Source: Lysobacterales bacterium
GTDB lineage: Bacteria > Pseudomonadota > Gammaproteobacteria > Xanthomonadales > Xanthomonadaceae
DNA length: 64,000 nucleotides
Direction of reading: 5' to 3'
Assembly: GCA_019510125.1 (NCBI GenBank)
Contig: JAEKKX010000020.1
Location: 1 to 64,000 of the forward strand
Both the position numbers and the translations under genes were made by a program. A model generated the notes under the pieces. That model was given only the letters and a program-made list of their open reading frames with translations. It was not told where the DNA came from and did no database searches. Shown piece after piece: positions 24,845 through 33,469 of the stretch; within the stretch, counting starts at the first letter, position 1, and each line of letters starts with the position of its first letter.

Positions 24845-26506
24845 ATGAGCGGTAGTTCGATGATGACGCGTCTGCAGCGACTGGCGCGGTTGGCCGCGCA
24901 GTGCGAGGCCACGGGACAGAGCGCGCAGGAGGCGATCGAACAGGACGGCCTGCGCGATGCCGGCCGGCGCCGGTTCGCGAAGGGCGCGATGGCCGGCGCG
25001 GTGGCCGCCGCGACCGGCGCGGGCCTGGCCAGCCCGATGGCCATGGCCGGCGCCGCCAAACTGCGCAAGGCGCTGGTCGGCGGCAGCGGCGGCGTGGCCG
25101 TGGTCGGCGCCGGCCTGGCGGGCCTGAGCTGCGCCTTCGAGCTCGCCCGCAACGGCGTCGCCGCGAGCGTCTACGAGGCCTCGGGCCGCGTCGGCGGCCG
25201 CTGCTTCAGCCTGCGCGGCGTGTTCCCCGGCCAGGTCGCCGAACGCGGCGCCGAATTCATCGGCGGTTCGCACCACACCATGCTCGGCTACGCCCGCATG
25301 TTCGGCCTGCAGCTCGAGGATTTCTCGATGCTGCCCGGCAGCACCTACTACCATTTCGACGGCCGCCGCTATTCCGATGCGGACGTGGTCGAGGAGTTCC
25401 GCGGCTTCGTCGCCGCGATGCGCGACGACCTGGCCCTGATCGGCACGCCCAGCGCCGGCCGCTACAGCGTCGCCGACGAAACCTTCGACCTGATGAGCCT
25501 CGACGACTACATGACCCTCAACGGCGCGGGCGGGCTGCTGCGCAAGGTCGTCGGCGCCGCCTACGCGGCCGAGTACGGGGCCGGGATCGACGAGCTGAGC
25601 GCGATCGGCTTCCTGCGTTTCCTGCACGGCGACAAGCGCGGCAAGTTCGCGCAGATCGGCGCGTTCGGCGGCGACGGCTTCCACGTCGTCGACGGCAACG
25701 ACCGCATCGCCACCGAACTGGCCGCGCGCCTGCCCACGCCGGTGCAGACCGGACATCGCCTGGTCGCCGCGAGCAAGCTCGCCGGCGGGCGCGTGCGCCT
25801 GACCTTCGACGTCAACGGCCGCGCGGTGCAGCGCGACCACGACGTGGTGGTGTTCGCGATGCCGTTCGGCGTGCTGCGCGACGTGCAGCTCGACGCCAGC
25901 CTGGAACTGCCGGGCTGGAAGCGCTTCGCGATCGAGCAGTCGGCGATGGGCGACAGCGCCAAGCTGATGGTCGGCTTCAAGCAGCCGTACTGGTACGTCC
26001 AGCACGGCACCAACGGCACCGTCTACAGCGACCGCTCCCGCGTGCAGGCCACCTGGGAGACCAATCCGTACAACGGCGACGACAAGCGCGCGGTGCTCAC
26101 CAGCCTCATCGGCGGTGCGGCGGCGCGCACGTTCGACCCGCGCAACGTCCGCGGCGAAACCACCCAGTTCCTCACCGAACTGGAGTCCGCGCTGCCGGGC
26201 GCGAAGCAGATGGCCCTGCGCAGCGCCAGCGGCGACGTGGTGTCGTTCGCGCAGCACTGGTCGAGCAACCCGTACAGCAAGGGCGCCTACACCTGCCCGC
26301 GCCCGGGCTATTTCACGATGATCGCCCACAACGAGGCCAAGCCCGTGGGCAACGTGCTGTTCGCCGGCGACCACACCAGCAGCTTCTACGAGTGGCAGGG
26401 CTTCATGGAGGGCGCCGCGCTCTCCGGCCTGCGCGCCGCCGGCGAGGCCCTGGCGCTGTCGCGGCAGCAGAGCCTGCTGACCCGCGCGATGCGGGCGATG
26501 GCCTGA
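24845..26506 (+). CDS. Tat-exported flavin monoamine oxidase
   Basis: 553 residues. A twin-arginine signal (RRRFAKGAMAGAVAAATGAG, from about residue 40) sits behind a helical prefix, and the FAD-binding fingerprint GVAVVGAGLAGLSCAFEL follows near residue 85. The C-terminal end of the flavin fold is LFAGDHTSSFYEWQGFMEGA, a typical amine oxidase block. It should oxidise a primary amine or amino acid in the periplasm, releasing aldehyde, ammonia and peroxide. Start ATG 24845 has a good GGGGGGAAC upstream; an in-frame ATG at 24812 is possible. Tat export fits a protein that folds with FAD before translocation. Confidence 0.88.
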   Translation: MSGSSMMTRLQRLARLAAQCEATGQSAQEAIEQDGLRDAGRRRFAKGAMAGAVAAATGAGLASPMAMAGAAKLRKALVGGSGGVAVVGAGLAGLSCAFELARNGVAASVYEASGRVGGRCFSLRGVFPGQVAERGAEFIGGSHHTMLGYARMFGLQLEDFSMLPGSTYYHFDGRRYSDADVVEEFRGFVAAMRDDLALIGTPSAGRYSVADETFDLMSLDDYMTLNGAGGLLRKVVGAAYAAEYGAGIDELSAIGFLRFLHGDKRGKFAQIGAFGGDGFHVVDGNDRIATELAARLPTPVQTGHRLVAASKLAGGRVRLTFDVNGRAVQRDHDVVVFAMPFGVLRDVQLDASLELPGWKRFAIEQSAMGDSAKLMVGFKQPYWYVQHGTNGTVYSDRSRVQATWETNPYNGDDKRAVLTSLIGGAAARTFDPRNVRGETTQFLTELESALPGAKQMALRSASGDVVSFAQHWSSNPYSKGAYTCPRPGYFTMIAHNEAKPVGNVLFAGDHTSSFYEWQGFMEGAALSGLRAAGEALALSRQQSLLTRAMRAMA

Positions 26507-26572
26507 CCGCCACGTGCCACGGCGCCGGCCCATGCCGGCTGGCGCCGATGGCCGTTCTGGCGGGAGCGGAGG

Positions 26573-27121
26573 ATGCGCGGAACGTACGAGGATCGCGACG
26601 CGCTGCTGTCGCGGTTGATCGATCACTACCGCGACGTCGGCTGGTGGATCGAACGGCCGGCGATCGCAGGCGTCGATCTGCGTCTGCGTCGTGATGCGAA
26701 GGTGTTGCTGCTGGCGTGTGCGGATCCGCATGCGCCCGCCACGCGCGAGACGGTCGATGCGCTCCGGCGGTCGCTCGTCGAAGAAGCCGTGGACGGCGCA
26801 CTGCTGGTTGCGCCTGCTGGCCTCGAGGCAGTCGCCCTCGATGCAGCGCAAGGCGTGGAAGCGCTGCGCGTGCTTGATCGGGACGCACTGCAGGGCCTGC
26901 TGGGCGATGACACCGTCCTGACGCTTCCGGTATCGGCGCCCGGTGCGATCACGCCCCCGGCGTACGCGATCCAGGGCCGGCGCAGGACGACCGGACTCGA
27001 CTGGCTGTTCCGCGCGATCGCCGTGCTGTGCGCGGTCGGGTTCCTGCTTGTCCTGCTTTCCCGCACCTCCGGGACTGCGGACGAACCGCCGCCTGATCCC
27101 GTGTCCGCCTCGAAGCGATAG
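26573..27121 (+). CDS. Membrane protein with degenerate Mrr-type nuclease domain
   Basis: 182 residues. Residues about 10-125 follow the order of the Mrr-like restriction endonuclease fold: IAGVDLRLRRDAKVLLLACA, then the helix RRSLVEEAVDGALLVA and the end LRVLDRDALQGLL. In active Mrr domains the strand after the Asp carries Q-x-K; here it reads A-C-A (residues 48-50), so the metal-binding and catalytic lysine appear lost. A single membrane helix (LDWLFRAIAVLCAVGFLLVLL, near 143-165) follows. It may have become a binding or sensing module. Stop codon is TAG. Confidence 0.65.
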   Translation: MRGTYEDRDALLSRLIDHYRDVGWWIERPAIAGVDLRLRRDAKVLLLACADPHAPATRETVDALRRSLVEEAVDGALLVAPAGLEAVALDAAQGVEALRVLDRDALQGLLGDDTVLTLPVSAPGAITPPAYAIQGRRRTTGLDWLFRAIAVLCAVGFLLVLLSRTSGTADEPPPDPVSASKR

Positions 27122-27168
27122 CCCACGTCGATCCGACGGACGGGTTGGGGCGTTGCGGCGCCTTGTCC

Positions 27169-27174
27169 TACACT
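27169..27174 (+). promoter_or_regulatory. -10 element TACACT for the lipoprotein gene
   Basis: TACACT is 34 bases before the ATG at 27209, in the context CCTACACTGCGG that also recurs near other genes. Confidence 0.4.
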
Positions 27175-27208
27175 GCGGCGACATCGCAGGGGGCGGTGTG
27201 GAGAAGGC

Positions 27209-27940
27209 ATGAATCGGACGCGGATCGTCCCGGGCCTCGGCCCGATCATCGCTGCATGTGTCGCAGTCGCATCGACGGTCGCCTGCAAGTCCCCGGCGGA
27301 CTCGGGCGGTCCTTCAACCGCCTCGGCGGAGGTGCAGGTCACGACATCACCGCGTCCGCAGCGGGCTGGTGAACCGCTCGATCCGATGAGGACTGCGGGG
27401 CGGATCGTCCTGGCCAATGGCGCGGCCGCACTGGGCGACGACCGCACGACGCGGGCGCAGATCGAAGGTCTCGCGGACGATTACCGTCGGGCGATCAAAC
27501 TCGCCGATACCTCGCGCGCGGTCGATCACGAGGCTGCGAGGCGTGCCGTGCGGCAGATCGACGGTGTGCGTTCGGTGGCCTGGATCGATCGCGAGAACCT
27601 GTTCGTGATCGTGTCGCGCAATGCGGCAAGAACCTACGCCACGATCGATGCCGCCTGCCTCGCGATGGAGCCGCTGGGCGACACGTTGGGCGTCGTCGTC
27701 CATCTGCAGAGCGGGGAGGCGGTGGATGCCGAGGACTTGCGCATCCTCAGCCGCAACTGCCAATTGTCGCCGGGCGATCGTGCGCTGCTGCAACGAGACC
27801 GTGCGGTCGACGTCGTTCCTGACGCGATCCAGTCCCAGCATCGTGCCGACAACCCGCGAGAGGCCCTGGACAAGCGTGCGTGGGAACGAGGCAACCGTGA
27901 GTCGATGAAACTCATCGAGGACACCACGCCCGAGATGTGA
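27209..27940 (+). CDS. Hypothetical lipoprotein
   Basis: 243 residues with a signal sequence ending in a lipobox (ASTVACKSP), so probably lipid-anchored to the outer or inner membrane. The mature part is helical and charged, with two cysteines (AACLAME and SRNCQLS) that could pair. No domain recognised. GGAGAAGG lies just before the ATG. A small inverted repeat (27944-27958, CGCCGC/GCGGCG) lies after the stop. Confidence 0.72.
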   Translation: MNRTRIVPGLGPIIAACVAVASTVACKSPADSGGPSTASAEVQVTTSPRPQRAGEPLDPMRTAGRIVLANGAAALGDDRTTRAQIEGLADDYRRAIKLADTSRAVDHEAARRAVRQIDGVRSVAWIDRENLFVIVSRNAARTYATIDAACLAMEPLGDTLGVVVHLQSGEAVDAEDLRILSRNCQLSPGDRALLQRDRAVDVVPDAIQSQHRADNPREALDKRAWERGNRESMKLIEDTTPEM

Positions 27941-28139
27941 CGCCGCCGCTCCGCGGCGTGCGACGTGCATGGCGGCCATCGTGCGCGCCTTGCGCGATGC
28001 CCGCGTCGATCACCCCGGATTCACCGATCTGTACGGAAAACGGCCGGGACTGAACCGGATCGGGGCGAAACGGTCGCTCGGCGAAGGCGCTTTCGATACT
28101 GGAGGCCCGCGCCGCGAGGCGCTGTCCGTCCGGTGTCCC

Positions 28140-28931
28140 ATGCAACCGTCCACGATCGCTACCCCGCTCCCTGCCGATGCGCGCGCAGCCTCTGCGGCGC
28201 ACGCCGCTGCGCCGTCCGCGAGCGACCTGTCGCCGCCGCGCCCCCACTGGGGCGACCGTGCGCTGCTGGCCGCGGAGCGTCGCCTGCTGCCGCCGCGGGC
28301 GCGGCCGATGTCGCGCGCCGCGGCGCGCGGCCAGCGCGGGCTGTGGTTCCGCACGGCGGCGATCTTCATGGTGTCGCTGTCGGCCGGCCTGCTCGGCCTC
28401 AACGCGTTCCTGCTGTTCAACGCGCGGCAGAGCGAGGCCGCGAGCCTGGCGTTCGAGCGCGACGCCGCGCCGGCCGGCGCCGCGCTGCCCGCGCCCGTCG
28501 CCCCGCCGCAGGGCGTGGTCGCGAACGCCGCCGGCGTGGGGCGCGTGATCTTCGCCGGATCGCAGCCGGTGGCGACCCTGTCGACCGACGTCTACGCGGT
28601 CGTCGGCCAGCGTGTGCAGGCGGCGCAGCCGCAGCGCGGCGACGGAGCGTCGCGTTCGCCCGTGGCCGGCCGCCTCGAAGCGCTGTCCGCGCCGGTCCCG
28701 GTGAACCTGTCCGCGTCGGCCGATCCGGAGTCGGTCGCCGAGTCGCAGGCGCGCGCGGACGAGGCGATGCGGGTGATCGCGGCGAGCACGCCGTCGCTGC
28801 ATCGGACCGAGGCGCGCGATCCTGCCTTCGTGGGCGCCGCGACAGCGTCGCAGGCATCGACGGCGTTCGAGGAGACGCCGCCGGTGCCGGCCGGGCAGGG
28901 CGTGTGGTACGGCGACGGCGGCCTGCGCTGA
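28140..28931 (+). CDS. Single-pass membrane protein, Ala/Pro-rich
   Basis: 263 residues. An N-terminal cytoplasmic region rich in Ala and Arg is followed by one transmembrane helix (FMVSLSAGLLGLNAFLLF) and a long Ala/Pro/Ser-rich periplasmic tail without recognisable motifs. GGAGGC lies about 35 bases upstream, so the start is not certain; an ATG at 28308 is possible. Function unknown. The ORF converges with the DUF1615 gene 10 bases further on. Confidence 0.6.
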   Translation: MQPSTIATPLPADARAASAAHAAAPSASDLSPPRPHWGDRALLAAERRLLPPRARPMSRAAARGQRGLWFRTAAIFMVSLSAGLLGLNAFLLFNARQSEAASLAFERDAAPAGAALPAPVAPPQGVVANAAGVGRVIFAGSQPVATLSTDVYAVVGQRVQAAQPQRGDGASRSPVAGRLEALSAPVPVNLSASADPESVAESQARADEAMRVIAASTPSLHRTEARDPAFVGAATASQASTAFEETPPVPAGQGVWYGDGGLR

Positions 28932-28941
28932 GGTCGCCGCG

Positions 28942-30075
28942 TCAGCGGCGCTTGGCCCGCGCCATGCAGCGCGCGTAGCGACCATCGACGCGCCGCGCGA
29001 ACCACTCGGTGGTGAGGTGGCGGGTGATCTTCGGGCTGTGCAGGTCGATCTTCGGCAGCATCGCCCGCGCGACGCGGCGTCCGTTGCGTTTGTCCGCCAG
29101 CTTGAACACGCCGGTGTACAGCGCGGTGCGCGAGAAGCCCGCTTCCGTGCCGCGGTCGAGGTCGGCGCGGATCTGCCGGTCGGTCATCCCGAGCTTGTCC
29201 GCCAGCGCCAGCGCCGCGGTTTCGGTCGCGCCGGTGGTGCTGCCGTCGTCGGCCTTCCGATAGCGCACCAGGTCGCCGTCGAGCTGGAGCTTCGTGCCGC
29301 CGGCGATCGCCAGCGCGTTCTGGAACGCGGCGTTGCGGCTGGCGAAGCGGCCGGCGTTGAAGTCGGCGAAGCGGTAGAGCGGCCGGTCGTAGTCGGCGTC
29401 GTAGTCGAGCAGGTGCGCGGTGCCGAAGTACACGCCGCCGCGGCGCGAGAACACCGCGTGGCGGATCGAGCCGTCTGAGGCGTACGGGTACGGCCGTCGC
29501 CGCGCGTGCGACTCGGCGAACGCGATGCTGACCTGCATCGGCCCGCCGGTATGCACGGGGTTGGCCCGCGCCAGCAGCCGCGAGCCCATCGGCACCCGCG
29601 CGATCATCTCCTCGAACAGGTCGCTGAGCTGCTTCTCGGTGCGCGCGGCGGCGATCCGCGCTTCCCAGCTCTGCCCGTCGGGCGCCTTGAGCTGCAGCGC
29701 GCCGCGCACGACGAAGGCCGGGATGTGGTGCCGGGCCGCGCGCGCATCGATTTCCTTCAGTGCGATCCTGCCCAGGTCGGGGACCTGCGGATCGGCGACG
29801 AAGCTCGACTCCTGCTCGATCACCGCGATCGCCGAGCACAGGTTGCGCGACGAGGGCTCGATCTCGAGCGCCGCGAACGCGGACTGGAGGTCGGCGGCCC
29901 AGCCGGCGCGATCCTGCACGCGCGGCGGCAGCAGCCGCTGCAGTCGCGAGCGCACCTGCGGCGGCGCGTTCTCGTCTTCGGTGTCCGTGCAGGCCGCGAT
30001 CGACAGGGTCAGGCCCGCGATCAGCAGCGCGATCAACGGACGGCGGGCCGCGAGGCGCGGGAGCGGTGGCTTCAT
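28942..30075 (-). CDS. DUF1615 family lipoprotein
   Basis: 377 residues with a lipoprotein signal (LIAGLTLSIAACTDTED). The body matches DUF1615: CSAIAVIEQESSFVADP, ANPVHTGGPMQVSIAFAE and GGVYFGTAHLLDYDADYD. A Glu-Ser pair in a lysozyme-like context hints at a peptidoglycan-related fold, but DUF1615 has no established activity. It is transcribed divergently from the sialidase with about 190 bases between them. Confidence 0.87.
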   Translation of the reverse strand: MKPPLPRLAARRPLIALLIAGLTLSIAACTDTEDENAPPQVRSRLQRLLPPRVQDRAGWAADLQSAFAALEIEPSSRNLCSAIAVIEQESSFVADPQVPDLGRIALKEIDARAARHHIPAFVVRGALQLKAPDGQSWEARIAAARTEKQLSDLFEEMIARVPMGSRLLARANPVHTGGPMQVSIAFAESHARRRPYPYASDGSIRHAVFSRRGGVYFGTAHLLDYDADYDRPLYRFADFNAGRFASRNAAFQNALAIAGGTKLQLDGDLVRYRKADDGSTTGATETAALALADKLGMTDRQIRADLDRGTEAGFSRTALYTGVFKLADKRNGRRVARAMLPKIDLHSPKITRHLTTEWFARRVDGRYARCMARAKRR

Positions 30076-30267
30076 CGGCGCGACTGTAGCCGGAGACGGC
30101 GGTGACGGGAAATCCCGCGGCGCCACCGCCGTCACCGGTGTCCCCGCGCGACGCTGCGTTCGGTCGATGGATGCCGACCGGCCCCGGCCAGCCACGATCG
30201 GCCACGACAACGGCGGCGGCGCGGTCCAGAATCCTCCCACGTCCGCCACTGTCAGGGAGCGTCCGCC

Positions 30268-32031
30268 ATGATCGAGGTCGCCGGAAGGTCCGCGCCGCGT
30301 GCGGCCATGCAGGCCGCGGGTTTGCTGGCGCTGGCGGCGGCGCTTGGCGCCTGCCAGCGCGACGCCGGCGAGCGCCCCGCGCCCGCGCGCGCCGCCGCGC
30401 CGGCGTCGGCCTCTGCCGTGGCCGTGGCCGGCCGGCGCATCACCGGCGGCCCGCAGCCGGCGGTGCCCGCCGAACCGCTCGCCTACGTCGCTTCGGGCGC
30501 CTCGGCGCTGGCCGCGAGCTGCGCCGCCGGGGCCGGGTCCGGCGTGGCCTTCGTGGGCGCGGAAGTCGAGCCGCGGCTGGCGATCCATCCGACCCGGCCG
30601 GGCGTCATGGTCGCCGCCTGGCAGCAGGATCGCTGGTCGGACGGCGGCGCGCGCGCGCTGGTCGCGGCCACCTCGCTGGACGGCGGCCGCAACTGGACGC
30701 GCACGCCGCTGCCGTTCTCGCGCTGCGGCGGCGGCAGCGTGCTCAACGGCGGCGACTACGAGCGGGCCTCGGATCCGTGGGTCTCGTACGGCCCCGACGG
30801 CGTGCTCCACGCGATGTCGCTGTCGTTCTCCGGCGGCACGTTCCAGACCGGCTCGGCCAACGCGATGCTGGCGAGCCGTTCGTTCGACGACGGCCGCACC
30901 TGGACTGCGCCGGTGACCCTGATCCGCGACGCCGAGACCGCGTTCAACGACAAGAACGCGATCACCGCCGATCCGCACGACGCGCGCTACGTCTACGCGG
31001 TCTGGGACCGGCTGACCGCCATCGGCAATCGCGGGCCGACCTATTTCACGCGCAGCACCGACGGCGGCGCGCACTGGGAGGCGGCGCGCCCGATCTTCGA
31101 CCCGGGCCAACGCAGCCAGACCATCGGCAACCTCGTGGTGGTGCTGTCCGACGGCACCCTGCTGGACGTGTTCGACCGCATCGACAGTCCGCTGGGCGGC
31201 CTGCAGACCGCGCGGGCCCAGGTCATCCGTTCCACCGATCGCGGTGCGACCTAGTCCGCGCCGATCACGGTCGGCGACATGCTCGCGATCGGCGCGCGCG
31301 ACCCGACCACCGGCCAGGCGGTGCGCGACGGGTCGATCATCCCGACCGCGGCGGCCGGTCCCGACGGCGCGGTGTACGTGGCCTGGCAGGACGCGCGCTT
31401 CTCCGGCGGCGTGCGCGACGCCATCGCGGTGTCGCGCTCGGGCGATGGCGGGCTGACCTGGTCGGCGCCGGTGCGCGTGAACGGCGCGCCGGCCGCGATC
31501 GCGTTCACGCCGACGCTGCACGTGGCCGCCGACGGCGCCGTCGGCGTGCTCTACCAGGATTTCCGCAGCGACACCGCGGCGTCGCCGCTGTGGACCGACA
31601 CCTGGCTCGCGCGTTCGCAGGACGGCGGCGCGACCTGGACCGACCTGCGCCTCGGCGGCAGCTACGACCTGACCCGGGCGCCGTTCGCGAACGGCCTGTT
31701 CCTCGGCGACTACATGGGGCTGGGGTACATGGAGATGGGCACGGACGACGGACGGTTCCTGCCGCTGGCCGTGCGCAGCGACGCCGCCGGCACCGACAAT
31801 CGCACCGACGTCGTCGCCTTCACCCTGACCCACGTGCCGAAGACGGCGCTGGCGGCGAAGGCCGGCGATGCGCAGGCGCGGCGTATGCCGCCCGGATTCG
31901 TGCCGGGATGGCGCCTGCGCCAGCGGGTGAGCGCGAATTTGTGGCGGCGCGTCGAATGGCCGCCGCAGGCCGGCGCGGCGGACCGGTTCATGCCGCATGC
32001 GCGGGTGCTGCGGATGGCGGAGCGCGACTGA
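30268..32031 (+). pseudogene. Sialidase-like lipoprotein interrupted by one amber codon
   Basis: One reading frame of about 587 codons, broken by TAG at 31252-31254 after 328 residues and open again to 32031. A lipoprotein signal (LALAAALGACQRD) is followed by six Asp-boxes of the BNR/sialidase type: SLDGGRNW, SFDDGRTW, STDGGAHW, STDRGAT*, SGDGGLTW and SQDGGATW. The stop falls exactly on the Trp of the fourth box (SxDxGxTW), so TGG became TAG. The likely ancestral product is a periplasmic six-bladed-propeller glycosidase. No frameshift or other damage is visible; the mutation may be recent, or a sequencing error (see findings). Unless amber is read through, the product is truncated and probably inactive. 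Confidence 0.88.
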
Positions 32032-32046
32032 CCGTCGCGCTCGCGA

Positions 32047-33045
32047 TCAGCCGCCGGACTGCGCGGCGCGCGACAGCCGGTCGTGGACGTCGCGCCAGTC
32101 TTCGTCCGACGGCGGGCGTTCCAGCCAGATCGCGTCGACCCCGGCGGCATCCGCGGTGTGCAGCGCGTCGTACAGGGTCCGCGCGTAGCCGGCCTTGTCG
32201 TGCGGCATGGCGATGCGCAGCGCGACGCCGTGCGCGGGCAGGCCGGGCGTGTGCGCGAGCAGCGCGATGCGCGCGCCGGCCGGCGGCGCGTCCAGGCGGG
32301 CGCGCAGGGTGTCGGTCGCCAGTACGTGCAGCGGCGTGCGCGGCTGGTAGTGCACGGCGACGTTGCCGGGCACCGCGGCGTCGTGCGATCCGGGGAATTC
32401 GACCGCGACTCCGAGCGCGTCTTCGAGCTGCCGGCGGGTGATCGGCCCGGCGCGCAGGATGCGCGGCGGATCGCCGGTGAGATCGACGATGGTCGATTCC
32501 AGCCCCACCGCGCACGGGCCGCCGTCCAGGACCGCGTCGATGCGTCCGTCGAGCCCGGCCAGCACCTGGTCGGCGGTGGTCGGACTCAGGCGCTTGTACG
32601 GATTCGCCGACGGCGCGGCGACGCCGTGACTGAGCGCGCGCAGCACCCGCAGCAGCACCGGGTGGTCGGGCATGCGCAGGCCGATCGTGTCGCGGCCGCC
32701 GGTGACCTCGTCCGGGGCGGCGGCGGCCCTGTGCAGCAGCAGCGTGAGCGGGCCGGGCCAGAACGCGGCGGCCAGCCGGCGCGCGGCGTCGGGGATGTCG
32801 CGCGCCCAGGCGTCGAGCCAGGCGGGATCGCCCAGGTGCACGATCAGCGGATGGTTCGACGGCCGGCCCTTGGCCGCGAAGATCCGCCGCACCGCCTCGG
32901 GGTTCGTGGCGTCGGCGGCGAGGCCGTAGACCGTCTCGGTCGGCACCGCGACGAGCCGCCCGTCGCGCAGCAGGCGCACCGCCTCGGCGACGTCGGCGTC
33001 TCGCGCGGCGTCGAGCCGGCGGGTGGCGGGAAGGGGATTCGGCAT
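32047..33045 (-). CDS. tsaC: L-threonylcarbamoyladenylate synthase (Sua5/TsaC family)
   Basis: 332 residues. The YrdC domain shows VAVPTETVYGLAADATN, RPSNHPLIVHL, PGPLTLLLHR and STIVDLTGDPPRILRAGPIT. The length and the C-terminal extra domain correspond to Sua5-type enzymes rather than short TsaC. It makes threonylcarbamoyl-AMP from threonine, bicarbonate and ATP for the t6A modification of ANN-decoding tRNAs. It converges with the sialidase across a 15-base gap. Confidence 0.93.
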   Translation of the reverse strand: MPNPLPATRRLDAARDADVAEAVRLLRDGRLVAVPTETVYGLAADATNPEAVRRIFAAKGRPSNHPLIVHLGDPAWLDAWARDIPDAARRLAAAFWPGPLTLLLHRAAAAPDEVTGGRDTIGLRMPDHPVLLRVLRALSHGVAAPSANPYKRLSPTTADQVLAGLDGRIDAVLDGGPCAVGLESTIVDLTGDPPRILRAGPITRRQLEDALGVAVEFPGSHDAAVPGNVAVHYQPRTPLHVLATDTLRARLDAPPAGARIALLAHTPGLPAHGVALRIAMPHDKAGYARTLYDALHTADAAGVDAIWLERPPSDEDWRDVHDRLSRAAQSGG

Positions 33046-33144
33046 CGCAAAAGTGTACCGGCGCAGCGACCTGCGCGCGCCGGCGCGCCGACGGCGCTAG
33101 GATGGCCGGCGAATGCGCATCCCCCCCGCGGGAAGGAGACGACC

Positions 33145-33411
33145 ATGGCCACCGGTTGGGCCGGCGACGGCGCCGTCCAGGATCAGATCGACGCCACCAT
33201 CAAGGACGGCATCCAGCGCGTGCGCAGCCGCCTGGCGCAGGGGCCGGGGCTGGAGCGCTGCGAGGACTGCGACGCCCCGATTCCCGAGGCGCGGCGCCAA
33301 GCGGTGCCGGGCGTGCGCCTGTGCGTCGCCTGCCAGGAGGCGCACGACCGCGAGGCCGCGGGCTTCAGCGGCTACAACCGTCGCGGCAGCAAGGACAGCC
33401 AGTTGCGCTGA
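33145..33411 (+). CDS. ybiI: DksA/TraR-type C4 zinc-finger protein (YbiI-like)
   Basis: 88 residues, the same length as E. coli YbiI, with matching ends MATGWAGDGAVQDQID and SGYNRRGSKDSQLR. Zinc ligands are in ERCEDCDAPIPEARR and LCVACQ. Family members bind RNA polymerase or are of unknown role. GGAAGGAGAC sits before the ATG, and a TAGGAT box at about 33098 may be its -10. Confidence 0.93.
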   Translation: MATGWAGDGAVQDQIDATIKDGIQRVRSRLAQGPGLERCEDCDAPIPEARRQAVPGVRLCVACQEAHDREAAGFSGYNRRGSKDSQLR

Positions 33412-33469
33412 GCCCCGGGCCCCGCGGCGCGCCCCGGCGCGCGCCGGCGAGCGGCGCGCGTCGCCGCGC

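Noticed and set aside
24560-27184. Minus-strand frame of about 870 codons
   Set aside because: It is the shadow of the amine oxidase and Mrr-like genes, with repetitive Ala/Arg-rich translation and no domain.
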